Assembly: GCF_000310205.1 (NCBI RefSeq)
Contig: NZ_AMXE01000012.1
Span: 1-63,778 of the forward strand
DNA length: 63,778 nt
Direction of reading: 5' to 3'
Source of the DNA: Thauera linaloolentis 47Lol = DSM 12138
GTDB taxonomy: Bacteria > Pseudomonadota > Gammaproteobacteria > Burkholderiales > Rhodocyclaceae
The notes under the pieces are model-generated. The model saw only the letters and a program-made list of their open reading frames with translations, made no database searches and was not told the DNA's origin. The position numbers and the translations under genes were made by a program. Each line of letters begins with the position of its first letter. The stretch's first letter is position 1. This document shows, piece by piece, positions 26,101-36,276 of the stretch.

Positions 26101-27367
26101 TCTCAGTGAGCGCTGGGCTTTCGTGCCGAGTATGGTCATTCCGCATATGTGGCTCTTGGCTGACCATAATTATAATGTCCTGCATCGTTATTACGTAAAT
26201 GGCGCGCCAACTGTGTGGGACATCTGTACGAGTAATTGCACGAATGCGGCGGCTGCTGTCTGGAAATCCGTTCTGATCGGTGGCCTCAATGGCGGTGGCC
26301 GCGGCTATTATGCCCTGGATGTCACCAATCCAGCTTCGCCAGCGCTACTGTGGGAGTTCACTACCGAGGACGACAATGATATTGGCTATAGCTTTGGCGA
26401 GCCGGTGGTAACCAAACTTGCTGACGGGCAATGGGTTGTGGCATTGACTTCCGGCTATAACAACACCGAAGGTTCGAATGCAGGGGAAGGCTTTCTGTAT
26501 GTGCTGGATGCCTGGACGGGGGCTGTAGTGCGCAAGATCGGCACAGGGACGGGGAGTGCATCTACGCCTAGTGGCCTGGCGCGCATCGCGGTGTGGGCGG
26601 ATGATCAGAATCGTAACAACACGGCCGGTTATGTCTACGGTGGCGATCTGCTGGGTAACGTATGGCGCTTCGACCTGAATACGGGAGAAGAGACTGGTGT
26701 CAATCCGTTCAAGTTCGCAAGGCTTTATTCGGACGAGGCAGGCACCGAGCCTCAGCCCATCACTACACGGCCGACATTGGGCAAGGCCAATGGCAAGAGA
26801 ATTGTCTTTATCGGTACCGGCAAGTATCTCGAGGTAGCCGATCTGAGCGATGACCAAGTGCAAACGCTATACGGGATCAGGGATGATGATGAAGCCGCTA
26901 CACTGGATAATCCCCGTAATTCGCTCGTGCAGCAGGTTCTGTCCGAAACTGTTGATGCGACACGCACGGGTACCAATAATCCGGTGCCGTCTGGTAGCCG
27001 GGGATGGTACGTCGATTTGCCGGATAGCGGTGAACGCCAGAATGTGCCATCCCAGCTCGTGCGCGGGGTGCTCATCGTGCCGACGACGGTTCCGAGCGCA
27101 ACGGCGTGCGAGCCCGGGGGCTATAGCTGGTTGAGTTTCATCAACTACCGAACTGGGGCTCAGCTTCCAGCACTGGGATGGGTGTCCACTCGTTTCAGCG
27201 CCCCGATCGTTGGTATAAACGTCGTTTATATCGATGGCGAACCTGTCGTTTCCGTGGTGAAGGGCGATAACCCGACGCCAGAGCGGGCTCCCCAGCCGAC
27301 CTGGGAGAGCAATGACGAGGGATTTCAAGGCAGACGTGCTGTATGGCGAGAGGTGATAGAGGAATGA
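23168..27367 (+). CDS. pilY1: PilY1-like pilus tip adhesin / assembly factor
   Basis: A 1399-residue PilY1/PilC-family protein, exported (signal peptide about residues 1-31, cut after VRA) and placed at the pilus tip, where it supports assembly, adhesion and surface sensing. A von Willebrand A-like region begins at once, with the MIDAS motif DDSGS (Asp58, Ser60, Ser62). The C-terminal beta-propeller has GSNDGMLHAFNAENLSERWAF, GLNGGGRGYYALDV and FTTEDDNDIGYSFGEP. A G8 tract (24961-24968) sits mid-gene. Base composition is lower in GC than the neighbours. The stop overlaps the start of the retropepsin gene. Confidence 0.93.
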   Translation: MKIMARRAFSLLAGLGVVFASTLFASTMVRADVIDLARKPLTNAAMTEVRPNLMFILDDSGSMDWGYMPDSVTAGNYCKGTGATGTSFRCCRNATNATTTDCAAPSENYRGMPPYHSSDFNKIYYDPALTYLPPIDYDGVERTSYTGMNLVPVDGYGIQSSAKVNLLDGFPDVEWCTDSYYTDCLRNGDYLLPGVVDGKSYTTQRATTSGGTQVFAVGRVGVPGTEVREAGPYYYVMVSGEYCTDTGQTACLAATGPTATHPVQAKLRWCSDAARTNCRATEGVGYIYPRYPTIITSSEVFGRSSRTGTFSAGSVIRSNGTGVNSACDGKTNIVTVSSIRVGDVELLSEEFRYCNASNTASTRNGGLADAVVERISNGFSAERTGTAGIRITAPDGSYNGQTLSRTIVGGSLGSASFSGGVIAVPQGVVPGSLTRIDIVPGGVYGNIVVDGTTVVDRSLRTDCAAAPNCTYEEELNNFANWFAWYHTRMQAMKTSVSRAFSTVDDTYRVGFRSLHNNNSVNLKIDNFLGGAGAHKSDWYGRLFKANPNGGTPLRKVLADVGRIYAGKGGTGAGADPVQYSCQQNFSLLTSDGYWNGAAGGDVNGNNLTNQDGSGTQRPYYEGPIASSDSLADVAKYYYETDLRTSELGNCSGAGNEDVCRNNVFASGEDNNAKQHMTTFTLGMGVDGELRYQSDYKTATSGDYWNILNGLGTPQANWPEPKSDRPSAVDDLWHAAVNGRGTYFSAGNPAELANGLRSALTEIRVKVGAGAAAATSALSPVAGDNFAYVASYTTEKWTGNLEARAINLATGEVELEPLHCVESVLSEFGSCTGTMASKVGADNDTRTIYTSSSDGLVSFTYGNLTSVQQAYFNASTLSQWGSLTTAQREQATGANLVNYLRGQHGFEMRSSNAVERQVFRLREATLGDLVESTPIYVQKPNFNYTDPGFAAFKAASESRGATIYVGSNDGMLHAFNAENLSERWAFVPSMVIPHMWLLADHNYNVLHRYYVNGAPTVWDICTSNCTNAAAAVWKSVLIGGLNGGGRGYYALDVTNPASPALLWEFTTEDDNDIGYSFGEPVVTKLADGQWVVALTSGYNNTEGSNAGEGFLYVLDAWTGAVVRKIGTGTGSASTPSGLARIAVWADDQNRNNTAGYVYGGDLLGNVWRFDLNTGEETGVNPFKFARLYSDEAGTEPQPITTRPTLGKANGKRIVFIGTGKYLEVADLSDDQVQTLYGIRDDDEAATLDNPRNSLVQQVLSETVDATRTGTNNPVPSGSRGWYVDLPDSGERQNVPSQLVRGVLIVPTTVPSATACEPGGYSWLSFINYRTGAQLPALGWVSTRFSAPIVGINVVYIDGEPVVSVVKGDNPTPERAPQPTWESNDEGFQGRRAVWREVIEE

Positions 27368-28029
27368 GTGTTCCTCCACCTCGCTTTCTGGGGCAGGCAG
27401 CAGTTGTGTTTGCATTCTGCTGGTCATCCGGCGCAGGCTGTGCCGAGGCTGACAATGTGGGGCTATCCGGCGTATTCGGCAACCGGGCCGTGATCGTCTC
27501 CGGTGACGATCGCCTGCACACCTTGAGGGTGGGCCAGACGACGCCCGACGGGATTCGGCTCGTTTCCGTCGATGCTGATTCGGCCGTGGTGGACATCGAT
27601 GGCGTGCGCCAGACGCTGCGGCTTGGCGAGCGAGTGGTCAGTGCCGAATCCGCCAGTGCGGGCGCCAGCGTGATCATCGAGGGTGATGGCCAGGGCCATT
27701 TCGTCGTGCAGGGCAGCGTGAATGGCGCGGCGATGCGTTTTTTGGTCGATACGGGGGCGACGGCGGTGTCGATGGGGGCTGCCGACGCCCGGCGCGCAGG
27801 GATCGACTATCGCCAGGGGCGGCGGGCGCAGAGCCAGACTGCCAACGGTGTGGCGCCGATCTGGATCGTCAAGCTGAATTCGGTGCGTATCGGCGGGATT
27901 GAACTATCCGACGTCGACGCCGCCATCCACGAGGGGGATATGCCGATCGTCCTTCTCGGCATGAGTTTTCTGAACCGGATGCGGATGAGCCGCGAGGGAA
28001 GCCGCCTGATTCTGGAGCGGCGTTATTGA
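27364..28029 (+). CDS. Retropepsin-like aspartic protease (TIGR02281 family)
   Basis: A 221-residue protein with an N-terminal signal or anchor segment (about residues 10-28) and a C-terminal clan AA single-domain aspartic protease. The active-site motif is FLVDTGATAVSM (Asp129-Thr-Gly), followed by QTANGVAPIWIVKLNSVRIGGIEL and VLLGMSFLNRM. These act as dimers. The middle segment (about residues 35-95) is an SH3-like region resembling PilP/GspC-type modules (GNRAVIVSGDDRLHTLRVGQTTPDGIRLVSVD). ATG 27364 overlaps the pilY1 stop, so it is translated with the pilus cluster. The substrate is unknown. Confidence 0.85.
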   Translation: MSVPPPRFLGQAAVVFAFCWSSGAGCAEADNVGLSGVFGNRAVIVSGDDRLHTLRVGQTTPDGIRLVSVDADSAVVDIDGVRQTLRLGERVVSAESASAGASVIIEGDGQGHFVVQGSVNGAAMRFLVDTGATAVSMGAADARRAGIDYRQGRRAQSQTANGVAPIWIVKLNSVRIGGIELSDVDAAIHEGDMPIVLLGMSFLNRMRMSREGSRLILERRY

Positions 28030-28072
28030 TCGGGATGAGTGGAATGAAGCAGTGTAATCGGGGAGGCGGGTG

Positions 28073-28705
28073 ATGCCGGGATCAGCTTCTGGAACTCTGG
28101 ACTCCTTGCGTTCGATCCTGCAGCAGGAGCACCGCTACGCGGGTACAGGCGATTGGCCCGAAATGGTGGGTGATCGACGGCATCGTCCGGCGGCCGTGCT
28201 GGTTCCGTTGGTCGTCGGGGAACGACACCCCCCCACGCTTCTCCTGACCCGCCGCACCGACCACCTTCACCACCATCCAGGTCAGATCAGTTTTCCGGGC
28301 GGCCGTGTCGAAGCGCAGGATTCCACGCCTGTCGAAACCGCGCTGCGCGAAACCGAGGAGGAAATCGGTCTGGACCGCAGCCACGTCGAGTTGCTCGGCG
28401 CCTTGCCCGATTACTACACGGGCACGGGGTTTCGAGTGACGCCGGTGGTGGGGTTCGTGCGTCCGCCGTTCGATCTGCATCTCGATGCCTTCGAGGTTGC
28501 CGAGGCTTTCGAGGTACCGCTGGCGCATTTTCTCGACCCCGCCAACCATCAGCGCCACAGCCTGATGCACGAGGGGCATGAGCGGCATTTCCACGCGATG
28601 CCCTACAAGGACTATTACATCTGGGGGGCGACGGCGGGGATCATCATGTCGCTGTACCGCCTGCTTCACGAACAGCGGCGCCAGGGGGCGATGCCCTTTG
28701 AGTGA
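28073..28705 (+). CDS. CoA pyrophosphatase, Nudix family
   Basis: A 210-residue Nudix hydrolase predicted to cleave CoA to phosphopantetheine and 3',5'-ADP. The Nudix box is complete (GGRVEAQD…ALRETEEEIGL), and the CoA-specific upstream motif LLTRRTDHLHHHPGQISFPGG is present. Length and motifs match the YeaB/NudL group. ATG 28073 is preferred to GTG 28070. It follows the retropepsin gene by 43 bases; no functional link is evident. Confidence 0.9.
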   Translation: MPGSASGTLDSLRSILQQEHRYAGTGDWPEMVGDRRHRPAAVLVPLVVGERHPPTLLLTRRTDHLHHHPGQISFPGGRVEAQDSTPVETALRETEEEIGLDRSHVELLGALPDYYTGTGFRVTPVVGFVRPPFDLHLDAFEVAEAFEVPLAHFLDPANHQRHSLMHEGHERHFHAMPYKDYYIWGATAGIIMSLYRLLHEQRRQGAMPFE

Positions 28706-28800
28706 GGGCTGTAGCAGTGCTGTCAGGCCTTTGTGGTATCTTGCCTGCAAGCTGCTTGCTTTCGTTTCATCGTCCGTTCCACGTCCTGTAGCGTTCCGGC

Positions 28801-29727
28801 ATGACTCTTTTCTCCCTGATCATCGCGCTGCTCATCGAGCAGGTCCGTCCGCTTCCCGTCGATCGTCTGGTGCTGGCGCCCTTGAGGGCTTTGTCACGCA
28901 GTCTGCTCCAGCGCTTCAACGATGGGCAGGCCAGGCACGGACGCCTGGCCTGGGGACTGGTGGTGCTGCTGGGTTCCGTGCTGACGGCGCTGGCGCATTA
29001 CCTGTTGTGGGAACTGCACCCGGTGTTCGCCTTTGCGTTCAATGTGGCGGTGCTGTACCTGACAATGGGATTCCGGCAGGAAAGCCATTTCTTCTCCGAC
29101 ATCCACCTGGCCTTGCGCATGGGCGAGATCGATCGCGCGCGTACCTTGCTCGGGGAGTGGCGTGGTGGTCAATATGGCGAGGCGAGTTCCAGCGAGGTCG
29201 CCCGGCTTGCCATCGAGCAGGCACTGGTGGCGGCGCATCGCAATGTATTCGGCGTGGCGTTCTGGTTCGTGATCCTGCCAGGGCCGAGCGGCGCCGTGAT
29301 GTATCGGCTGGCGCGCTTCTTCGCCGATGACTGGCGGCGCGGCCCGGAGGCGGATCTCGGCGATTTCGGCCGCTTTGCGCAACGCGCGTTCGAACTGATC
29401 GACTGGCTGCCGGCGAGGCTGACTGCGGCTTCGTTCTCGGTCGCCGGCGATTTCGAGGATGCGATTTACTGCTGGCGTACCCAGGCCGTGCTGTGGCCTG
29501 ACAAGTCGTCGGCTATACTGATTGCAAGTGGCGGCGGCGCACTGGGCGTCAGGCTCGGCATGCCGGTCCATGAGTCCGGCGGAATCATCGACCGGCCCGA
29601 AATGGGGCAGGGCGACGAGGCGGATGCCGACCACATGCAAAGTACGGTAGGCCTGGTTTGGCGGGCGCTGCTGGTGTGTTTGTTCCTGCTTGCCCTGGTT
29701 GGCCTGGCCGGCTGGGTGAGTGGGTGA
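28801..29727 (+). CDS. CobD/CbiB-like membrane protein
   Basis: A 308-residue membrane protein of the CobD/CbiB-AmpE superfamily. Hydrophobic segments are at about residues 1-16, 50-72, 75-92, 150-170 and 285-305. The blocks MGFRQESHFFSDIHLALRMGEIDRARTLLGEWRG and AFWFVILPGPSGAVMYRLARFF fit the CobD/CbiB family of Betaproteobacteria, which are annotated by fold only. No cobalamin gene is near, so a role as adenosylcobinamide-phosphate synthase is doubtful. It is closer to the AmpE-like regulatory membrane proteins. Confidence 0.78.
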   Translation: MTLFSLIIALLIEQVRPLPVDRLVLAPLRALSRSLLQRFNDGQARHGRLAWGLVVLLGSVLTALAHYLLWELHPVFAFAFNVAVLYLTMGFRQESHFFSDIHLALRMGEIDRARTLLGEWRGGQYGEASSSEVARLAIEQALVAAHRNVFGVAFWFVILPGPSGAVMYRLARFFADDWRRGPEADLGDFGRFAQRAFELIDWLPARLTAASFSVAGDFEDAIYCWRTQAVLWPDKSSAILIASGGGALGVRLGMPVHESGGIIDRPEMGQGDEADADHMQSTVGLVWRALLVCLFLLALVGLAGWVSG

Positions 29728-29755
29728 ATCGTTCGGTTTCTAGGAGGGAGTTTGC

Positions 29756-30937
29756 ATGGCAAATCGTGAAGTCGTTGTTCTGAGCGCTGTTCGTTCCGCT
29801 GTCGGCGGTTTTGGCGGCTCGTTAAAGGACATGGAGCCGTCCGACCTCGGCGCAGTGGTGATCAAGGAAGCGATCGCGCGTGCCGGAGTCGATCCGCAGG
29901 CCGTTTCTTTCGCCTCCGTCGGCCACGTCATCCCGACCGATTCCCGCTACGCCTACGTTTCGCGCGTTGCCACGATCAATGCCGGCATGTCGATGGATTC
30001 CGTCGCCTTCCAGGTGAGCCGCCTATGTGGCTCGGCGCAGCAGGCGATCGTCAGTTCGGCCCAGGCGATCATGCTGGGCGACGCCGACTATGCGATCGGT
30101 GGCGGTGTCGAAGTGATGTCGCGTGGTGCATACCTGCTGCCGGCGCTGCGCAGCGGCGCGCGCATGGGCGACACCAAGGCGATCGATTCCATGGTTTCCG
30201 TGCTGACCGACCCCTTCGGTGTCGGCCACATGGGGATCACCGCCGAAAACCTGTGTACCAAGCACGGCATCACCCGCGAAGAGCAGGATGCCTTCGCGCT
30301 GGAGTCGCAGAAGCGTGCTGCCGCGGCCATCGCCGATGGCCGTTTCAAGAGCCAGATCGTCCCGATCACCTTCGAAACCCGTAAGGGTACCGTGGTGTTC
30401 GACACCGACGAGCATCCGCGCATGGCCACGCTCGAAGCGCTGGCGAAGATGAAGCCGGCCTTCAAGAAGGACGGTTCCGTCACTGCCGGCAACGCGTCCG
30501 GCATCAATGATGCCGCCGCGTTCCTGCTGCTGGCCGATGCTGCCAAGGCTGCTTCCGCCGGGCACAAGCCGATCGCGCGCCTGGTGTCGTACGCCATCGC
30601 CGGCGTGCCGAACGATGTGATGGGCGAGGGCCCGATTCCCGCGACCAAGCTCGCGCTGCAGCGCGCAGGCCTGAAGCTGGACCAGATCGACGTGATCGAG
30701 TCCAACGAAGCCTTCGCGGCGCAGTCGATCACGGTCAATCGCGGTCTGGGGCTGGATCCTGCCAAGGTGAACCCGAACGGTGGTGCCATTGCCCTGGGCC
30801 ACCCGGTGGGTGCGACCGGTTCGGTGATCATCACCAAGCTGCTGCACGAGCTCATCCGCACCAATGGCCGCTACGGTGTGGCGACGATGTGCATCGGCGG
30901 CGGGCAGGGCATCACCACGGTGTGGGAGCGCGTGTAA
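29756..30937 (+). CDS. Acetyl-CoA acyltransferase / beta-ketothiolase (BktB-like)
   Basis: A 393-residue thiolase that condenses two acyl-CoA units or cleaves 3-ketoacyl-CoA. The nucleophilic Cys91 lies in SRLCGSAQQAI, the catalytic His349 in GHPVGATG and the second Cys379 in MCIGGGQG. Overall it resembles the BktB-type thiolase of polyhydroxyalkanoate-producing Betaproteobacteria (for example TAENL, FDTDEHPRMATLE, NPNGGAIALGHP). The active-site loop reads CGSAQQA where BktB and most thiolases have CGSGLQA. It is a single gene with a strong terminator. Confidence 0.92.
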   Translation: MANREVVVLSAVRSAVGGFGGSLKDMEPSDLGAVVIKEAIARAGVDPQAVSFASVGHVIPTDSRYAYVSRVATINAGMSMDSVAFQVSRLCGSAQQAIVSSAQAIMLGDADYAIGGGVEVMSRGAYLLPALRSGARMGDTKAIDSMVSVLTDPFGVGHMGITAENLCTKHGITREEQDAFALESQKRAAAAIADGRFKSQIVPITFETRKGTVVFDTDEHPRMATLEALAKMKPAFKKDGSVTAGNASGINDAAAFLLLADAAKAASAGHKPIARLVSYAIAGVPNDVMGEGPIPATKLALQRAGLKLDQIDVIESNEAFAAQSITVNRGLGLDPAKVNPNGGAIALGHPVGATGSVIITKLLHELIRTNGRYGVATMCIGGGQGITTVWERV

Positions 30938-30958
30938 GCGCAGTCTCCGCCGGTTTCG

Positions 30959-30993
30959 AAACCCGCGCCAGCCTTACGGCTGCGCGGGTTTTT
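30959..30993 (+). terminator. Intrinsic terminator after thiolase gene
   Basis: AAACCCGCGC (30959-30968) pairs with GCGCGGGTTT (30982-30991), with an inner CAGCC/GGCTG extension and a T-run to 30993. Confidence 0.9.
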
Positions 30994-31045
30994 GCTTTTG
31001 GCGGCGAGTGCCGCCGAGAGGGGGTGGAGAGTTTGTCGGCGCTGC

Positions 31046-31447
31046 TTACTGAGCGTCTTTTTTCAGGTCGATCGAGGCAGAGTTGATGCAGTAGCGCAAG
31101 CCGGTAGGCTGCGGGCCATCCTCGAAGACATGCCCGAGATGGGCTCCGCACTGGCTGCACAGTACTTCGGTGCGCACCATGTAGTGGCTGCGATCGATTT
31201 CGGTGGCGAGGTTGTCCGGTTCGGCAGCGGTCCAGAAACTGGGCCAGCCGCAGCCGGCATCGAACTTGTGCTCGGAGCGGAACAGCGGCGCGCCACAGCA
31301 TATGCAGCTGTAGGCGCCCTTGTCCCACGCGTCCCAGTATTGCCCGGTGAAGGCGCGCTCGGTGCCCTTGCGGCGAGTGACCTGATACTGTGCCTCGCTG
31401 AGCTGCGCGCGCCATTCGGCATCGGTCTTCTCGATCTTGCGGCTCAT
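31046..31447 (-). CDS. msrB: Peptide-methionine (R)-S-oxide reductase
   Basis: A 133-residue MsrB reducing methionine-R-sulfoxide. The catalytic Cys120 is in [11 protein letters not shown]; zinc ligands are Cys48/Cys51 (CICC) and Cys97/Cys100 (CSQC). The [11 protein letters not shown] block supplies Cys66, a possible extra redox Cys. There is no signal peptide, so it is cytoplasmic. It lies 39 bases after the DUF2863 gene on the same strand, probably one transcript, and is convergent with the thiolase gene. Confidence 0.95.
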   Translation of the reverse strand: MSRKIEKTDAEWRAQLSEAQYQVTRRKGTERAFTGQYWDAWDKGAYSCICCGAPLFRSEHKFDAGCGWPSFWTAAEPDNLATEIDRSHYMVRTEVLCSQCGAHLGHVFEDGPQPTGLRYCINSASIDLKKDAQ

Positions 31448-31486
31448 GATCGTGTCTCTTCCGTAGGTTGCGTCTCTTTGTCGTGT

Positions 31487-32656
31487 CTAGTGCAGATGGC
31501 GCGGCATCTGTTCCATCTGTTCCTGCGGCATTTCGGCATGCACCGTCTCGCCCTCGGGCGAGGGATACATCGGCGCGCCGCAGTCGTCGCAGTATTCGAG
31601 TGGAAACTGGTGGTCGAGGTGGACGATGTCGTTGAGGCCGGATTCGCGCAGCACGGCTTCGATCTGCGCGGCGGAGTCGGTACTGTCGTCCTCGGCACCG
31701 AGCAGGGGCCACACCACGCCATGTACGACCTGGTCGCTGTTGCGTACCGTGAAGCCGACGCGGTACTCCTCGAGGTTCCGGTCCCAGAACGGGGCGATCA
31801 CGGCGCGCAGATTGGCTGCAGGGGTTTCGAGCGCGGTGCCGAGGTAGGCGACCGACGCGCGCACGGAGTAGGGGCGGCTGTCCTTGTCGGCGGAACGGCT
31901 GGCAGCGAAGTAGGGTTCGGGCAGGACCAGATCGACCGCACAGCCAGGCAGCAGCGGCGCCAGGCAGGCTCCGCCCTGTACGCGCCATTGTTCACGTGCC
32001 GCGTCGCGGCTACCGTCCTTTTCCTGCCAGCGGAAGATCGCTTCGCCGCGCGGCACTGCGACTGCGGCCAGCAGGTAACGGGTATCGGACAGGAATTGCG
32101 CGGTTTCCGGCATGCCTTCGGTATCGATGCGAAGGTCGAGATTGTCCACGGCCGCGGTACCCAGCATCTTGGCGAATTCTGCCGTGGCACAGTAGCCCTG
32201 CGGCAGGTGATCCGGGCTGAAGAGGAAATCGGCGAGGGCCAGCCGGGCGCCCGTCGCAAGGACATGCGCCTGGAGATGGACGCGCAGGTTGGCCAGCACG
32301 GCCGATGGAACGACCGATGCTGGAATGCGGTAGCGAGACCAAGCGAGGATGGGGGCTGCGATGAGTACCACATCGTGCTCGGCAAACGCGCCGGCGGCAC
32401 ATTCTGCGCGCGATTCGATGAAGTCCGCGAGTTCGTCGTAGGCGCGCGGCTCGGCGCTGTAGAGGTGGTCCAGCGCAGCGTTGAGCGCTTCTTCTTCGTT
32501 GTCGGCAAGCTGCTCGTCGAGGGTGTGGCCCAGTTGCCGTTCCCAGTAGCAGTCCTCGATCCGGCTGCTCGATTCCGCAAGGCCGTTTGCCAGCCAGACC
32601 AGTTGTTCGGCGATGCGTCCGAGGCCGCCGCGGCGCTTGAGGCGCGTTCTTTTCAT
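31487..32656 (-). CDS. DUF2863 family protein
   Basis: A 389-residue protein that starts MKRTRLKRRGGLGRIAEQLVWLANGLAESSSRIEDCYWE and matches the DUF2863 family, found in Betaproteobacteria. The C-terminus carries a CDDCGAPMYPSPEGE segment, a possible half zinc site, followed by a Met/His-rich tail EMPQEQMEQMPRHLH. No enzyme motif was recognised and the function is unknown. It is upstream of msrB on the same strand; a TAGAAT -10-like element lies about 65 bases before the start codon. Confidence 0.8.
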   Translation of the reverse strand: MKRTRLKRRGGLGRIAEQLVWLANGLAESSSRIEDCYWERQLGHTLDEQLADNEEEALNAALDHLYSAEPRAYDELADFIESRAECAAGAFAEHDVVLIAAPILAWSRYRIPASVVPSAVLANLRVHLQAHVLATGARLALADFLFSPDHLPQGYCATAEFAKMLGTAAVDNLDLRIDTEGMPETAQFLSDTRYLLAAVAVPRGEAIFRWQEKDGSRDAAREQWRVQGGACLAPLLPGCAVDLVLPEPYFAASRSADKDSRPYSVRASVAYLGTALETPAANLRAVIAPFWDRNLEEYRVGFTVRNSDQVVHGVVWPLLGAEDDSTDSAAQIEAVLRESGLNDIVHLDHQFPLEYCDDCGAPMYPSPEGETVHAEMPQEQMEQMPRHLH

Positions 32657-32755
32657 TGTGTCGTCCTGTTGCTCTGTTCGGTGTCGCCCGCCGGAAGCAG
32701 CGGGCGCAAGAGCCGTATTCTAACCGAATACGCGGGTCCGCTCGGCGGCGGACGT

Positions 32756-33589
32756 TCAGAAGCCGGGACGATCCACACGTACGGTCTGCAGGATGGTGGC
32801 GGAGATTTCCTCTATCGACTTGGTCGTGGAGTCGAGCCAGCGGATGTTCTCGCGGCGCATCAGCTTCTGCGCGGCATCGATCTCGTAGCGGCAGTTCTCG
32901 AGCGAGGCGTAGCGGCTGTTGGGCCGGCGTTCCTGGCGGATCTGCGACAGGCGCTCGGCGGCGATGGTGAGGCCGAAGAGCTTGCGGCGGTACTTGTGCA
33001 GTTCGCCGGGGAGTTTGTTGCGCTCGAAATCCTCCGGGATCAGCGGATAGTTCGCCGCCTTCACACCGAACTGCATCGCCAGGTAGAGGCTCGTCGGGGT
33101 CTTGCCCGAGCGCGAGACGCCGACCAGGACGACGTCGGCCTCTTCCAGTTCGCCGTTGTTCGATACGCCGTCGTCGTGCGCCATGGCGAAGTTGATCGCC
33201 TCGATGCGGTGCTTGTAGTTGAGGCTGTCGGCGATGCCGTGGAAGCGCCCGACGGCGTGTGTCGAGCGCTGGCCGAGTTCGGTTTCGAGCGGGCCGATGA
33301 AGCGTTCGAACAGATCGAGGAACAGGGCGTCGGCCTTGTGCAGCGCAGCAACCGTGTCTTCGCTGACGAGCGTGCTGAACACGATCGGCCGTACGCCATC
33401 GTTTGCCGCGGCCTCGCGGATCTGGGTGGCACAGTCGATCGCCTTGTCGATGTCGTCGACGAAGGGCGCGCGAACCTGCTTGAACCGTCCTTCGGGAAAC
33501 TGCGCAAGCAGGCTGTGGCCAAGGGTTTCGGCGGTAATGCCGGTGCCATCGGAAACGAAGAAGACGGTGCGGGTTGGTACTTCACTCAT
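32756..33589 (-). CDS. ppsR: Phosphoenolpyruvate synthase regulatory protein (PSRP)
   Basis: A 277-residue bifunctional kinase/pyrophosphorylase (DUF299) that inactivates PEP synthase by ADP-dependent phosphorylation of a Thr and reactivates it with phosphate. Motifs: [25 protein letters not shown] at the N-terminus, the P-loop [15 protein letters not shown], and [12 protein letters not shown] 33589 matches the family start. It is divergent from its target ppsA, with 129 bases between the starts, the usual arrangement. Confidence 0.95.
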   Translation of the reverse strand: MSEVPTRTVFFVSDGTGITAETLGHSLLAQFPEGRFKQVRAPFVDDIDKAIDCATQIREAAANDGVRPIVFSTLVSEDTVAALHKADALFLDLFERFIGPLETELGQRSTHAVGRFHGIADSLNYKHRIEAINFAMAHDDGVSNNGELEEADVVLVGVSRSGKTPTSLYLAMQFGVKAANYPLIPEDFERNKLPGELHKYRRKLFGLTIAAERLSQIRQERRPNSRYASLENCRYEIDAAQKLMRRENIRWLDSTTKSIEEISATILQTVRVDRPGF

Positions 33590-33670
33590 GATGGATACCT
33601 GTGTTCGCCTGCCATGGGGCGGGGGTGGGTATTGGGGCAAACCCTGTCGTGCGGCAGAGCACAATAAAAC

Positions 33671-33698
33671 GTTAAAATCCTATTTTGCTTTCTATATC
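33671..33698. promoter_or_regulatory. AT-rich promoter-like region between ppsR and ppsA
   Basis: GTTAAA (33671-33676) and TATATC (33693-33698), 16 bases apart, lie in the only AT-rich stretch of the ppsR/ppsA divergent gap, just 21 bases before the ppsA start. The hexamers are imperfect, so this is a candidate only. Confidence 0.3.
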
Positions 33699-33718
33699 CC
33701 TTTTGCGGAAGGCCACCC

Positions 33719-36085
<2,367 letters not shown>

Positions 36086-36102
36086 TTCAGGTTTCGCCTG
36101 CG

Positions 36103-36144
36103 GCAAGAAGGGGGTTCCGTCCATGGGCGGAACCCCCTTCTTGC
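36103..36144 (+). terminator. Long perfect hairpin after ppsA
   Basis: A 17-base arm GCAAGAAGGGGGTTCCG (36103-36119) pairs perfectly with CGGAACCCCCTTCTTGC (36128-36144) around an 8-base loop. There is no clean T-run after it, so it may work as an RNA-stabilising stem or a Rho-assisted terminator. Confidence 0.7.
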
Positions 36145-36276
36145 GTCTGCGCCGAGCGTGCCCCTGATCCGTACCATCTGCCTGCAAGTGCGATATAGCC
36201 GTGCTTTCCCGGATGCGGCAAAGTGAAAGACATGCTCTAGAATGGAGTTTCCTTACAAACACCGAAGGGGCATGCA

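Noticed and set aside
30992-33667. Long plus-strand frame opposite msrB, DUF2863 and ppsR genes
   Set aside because: All three minus-strand genes have conserved family motifs; this frame has none.
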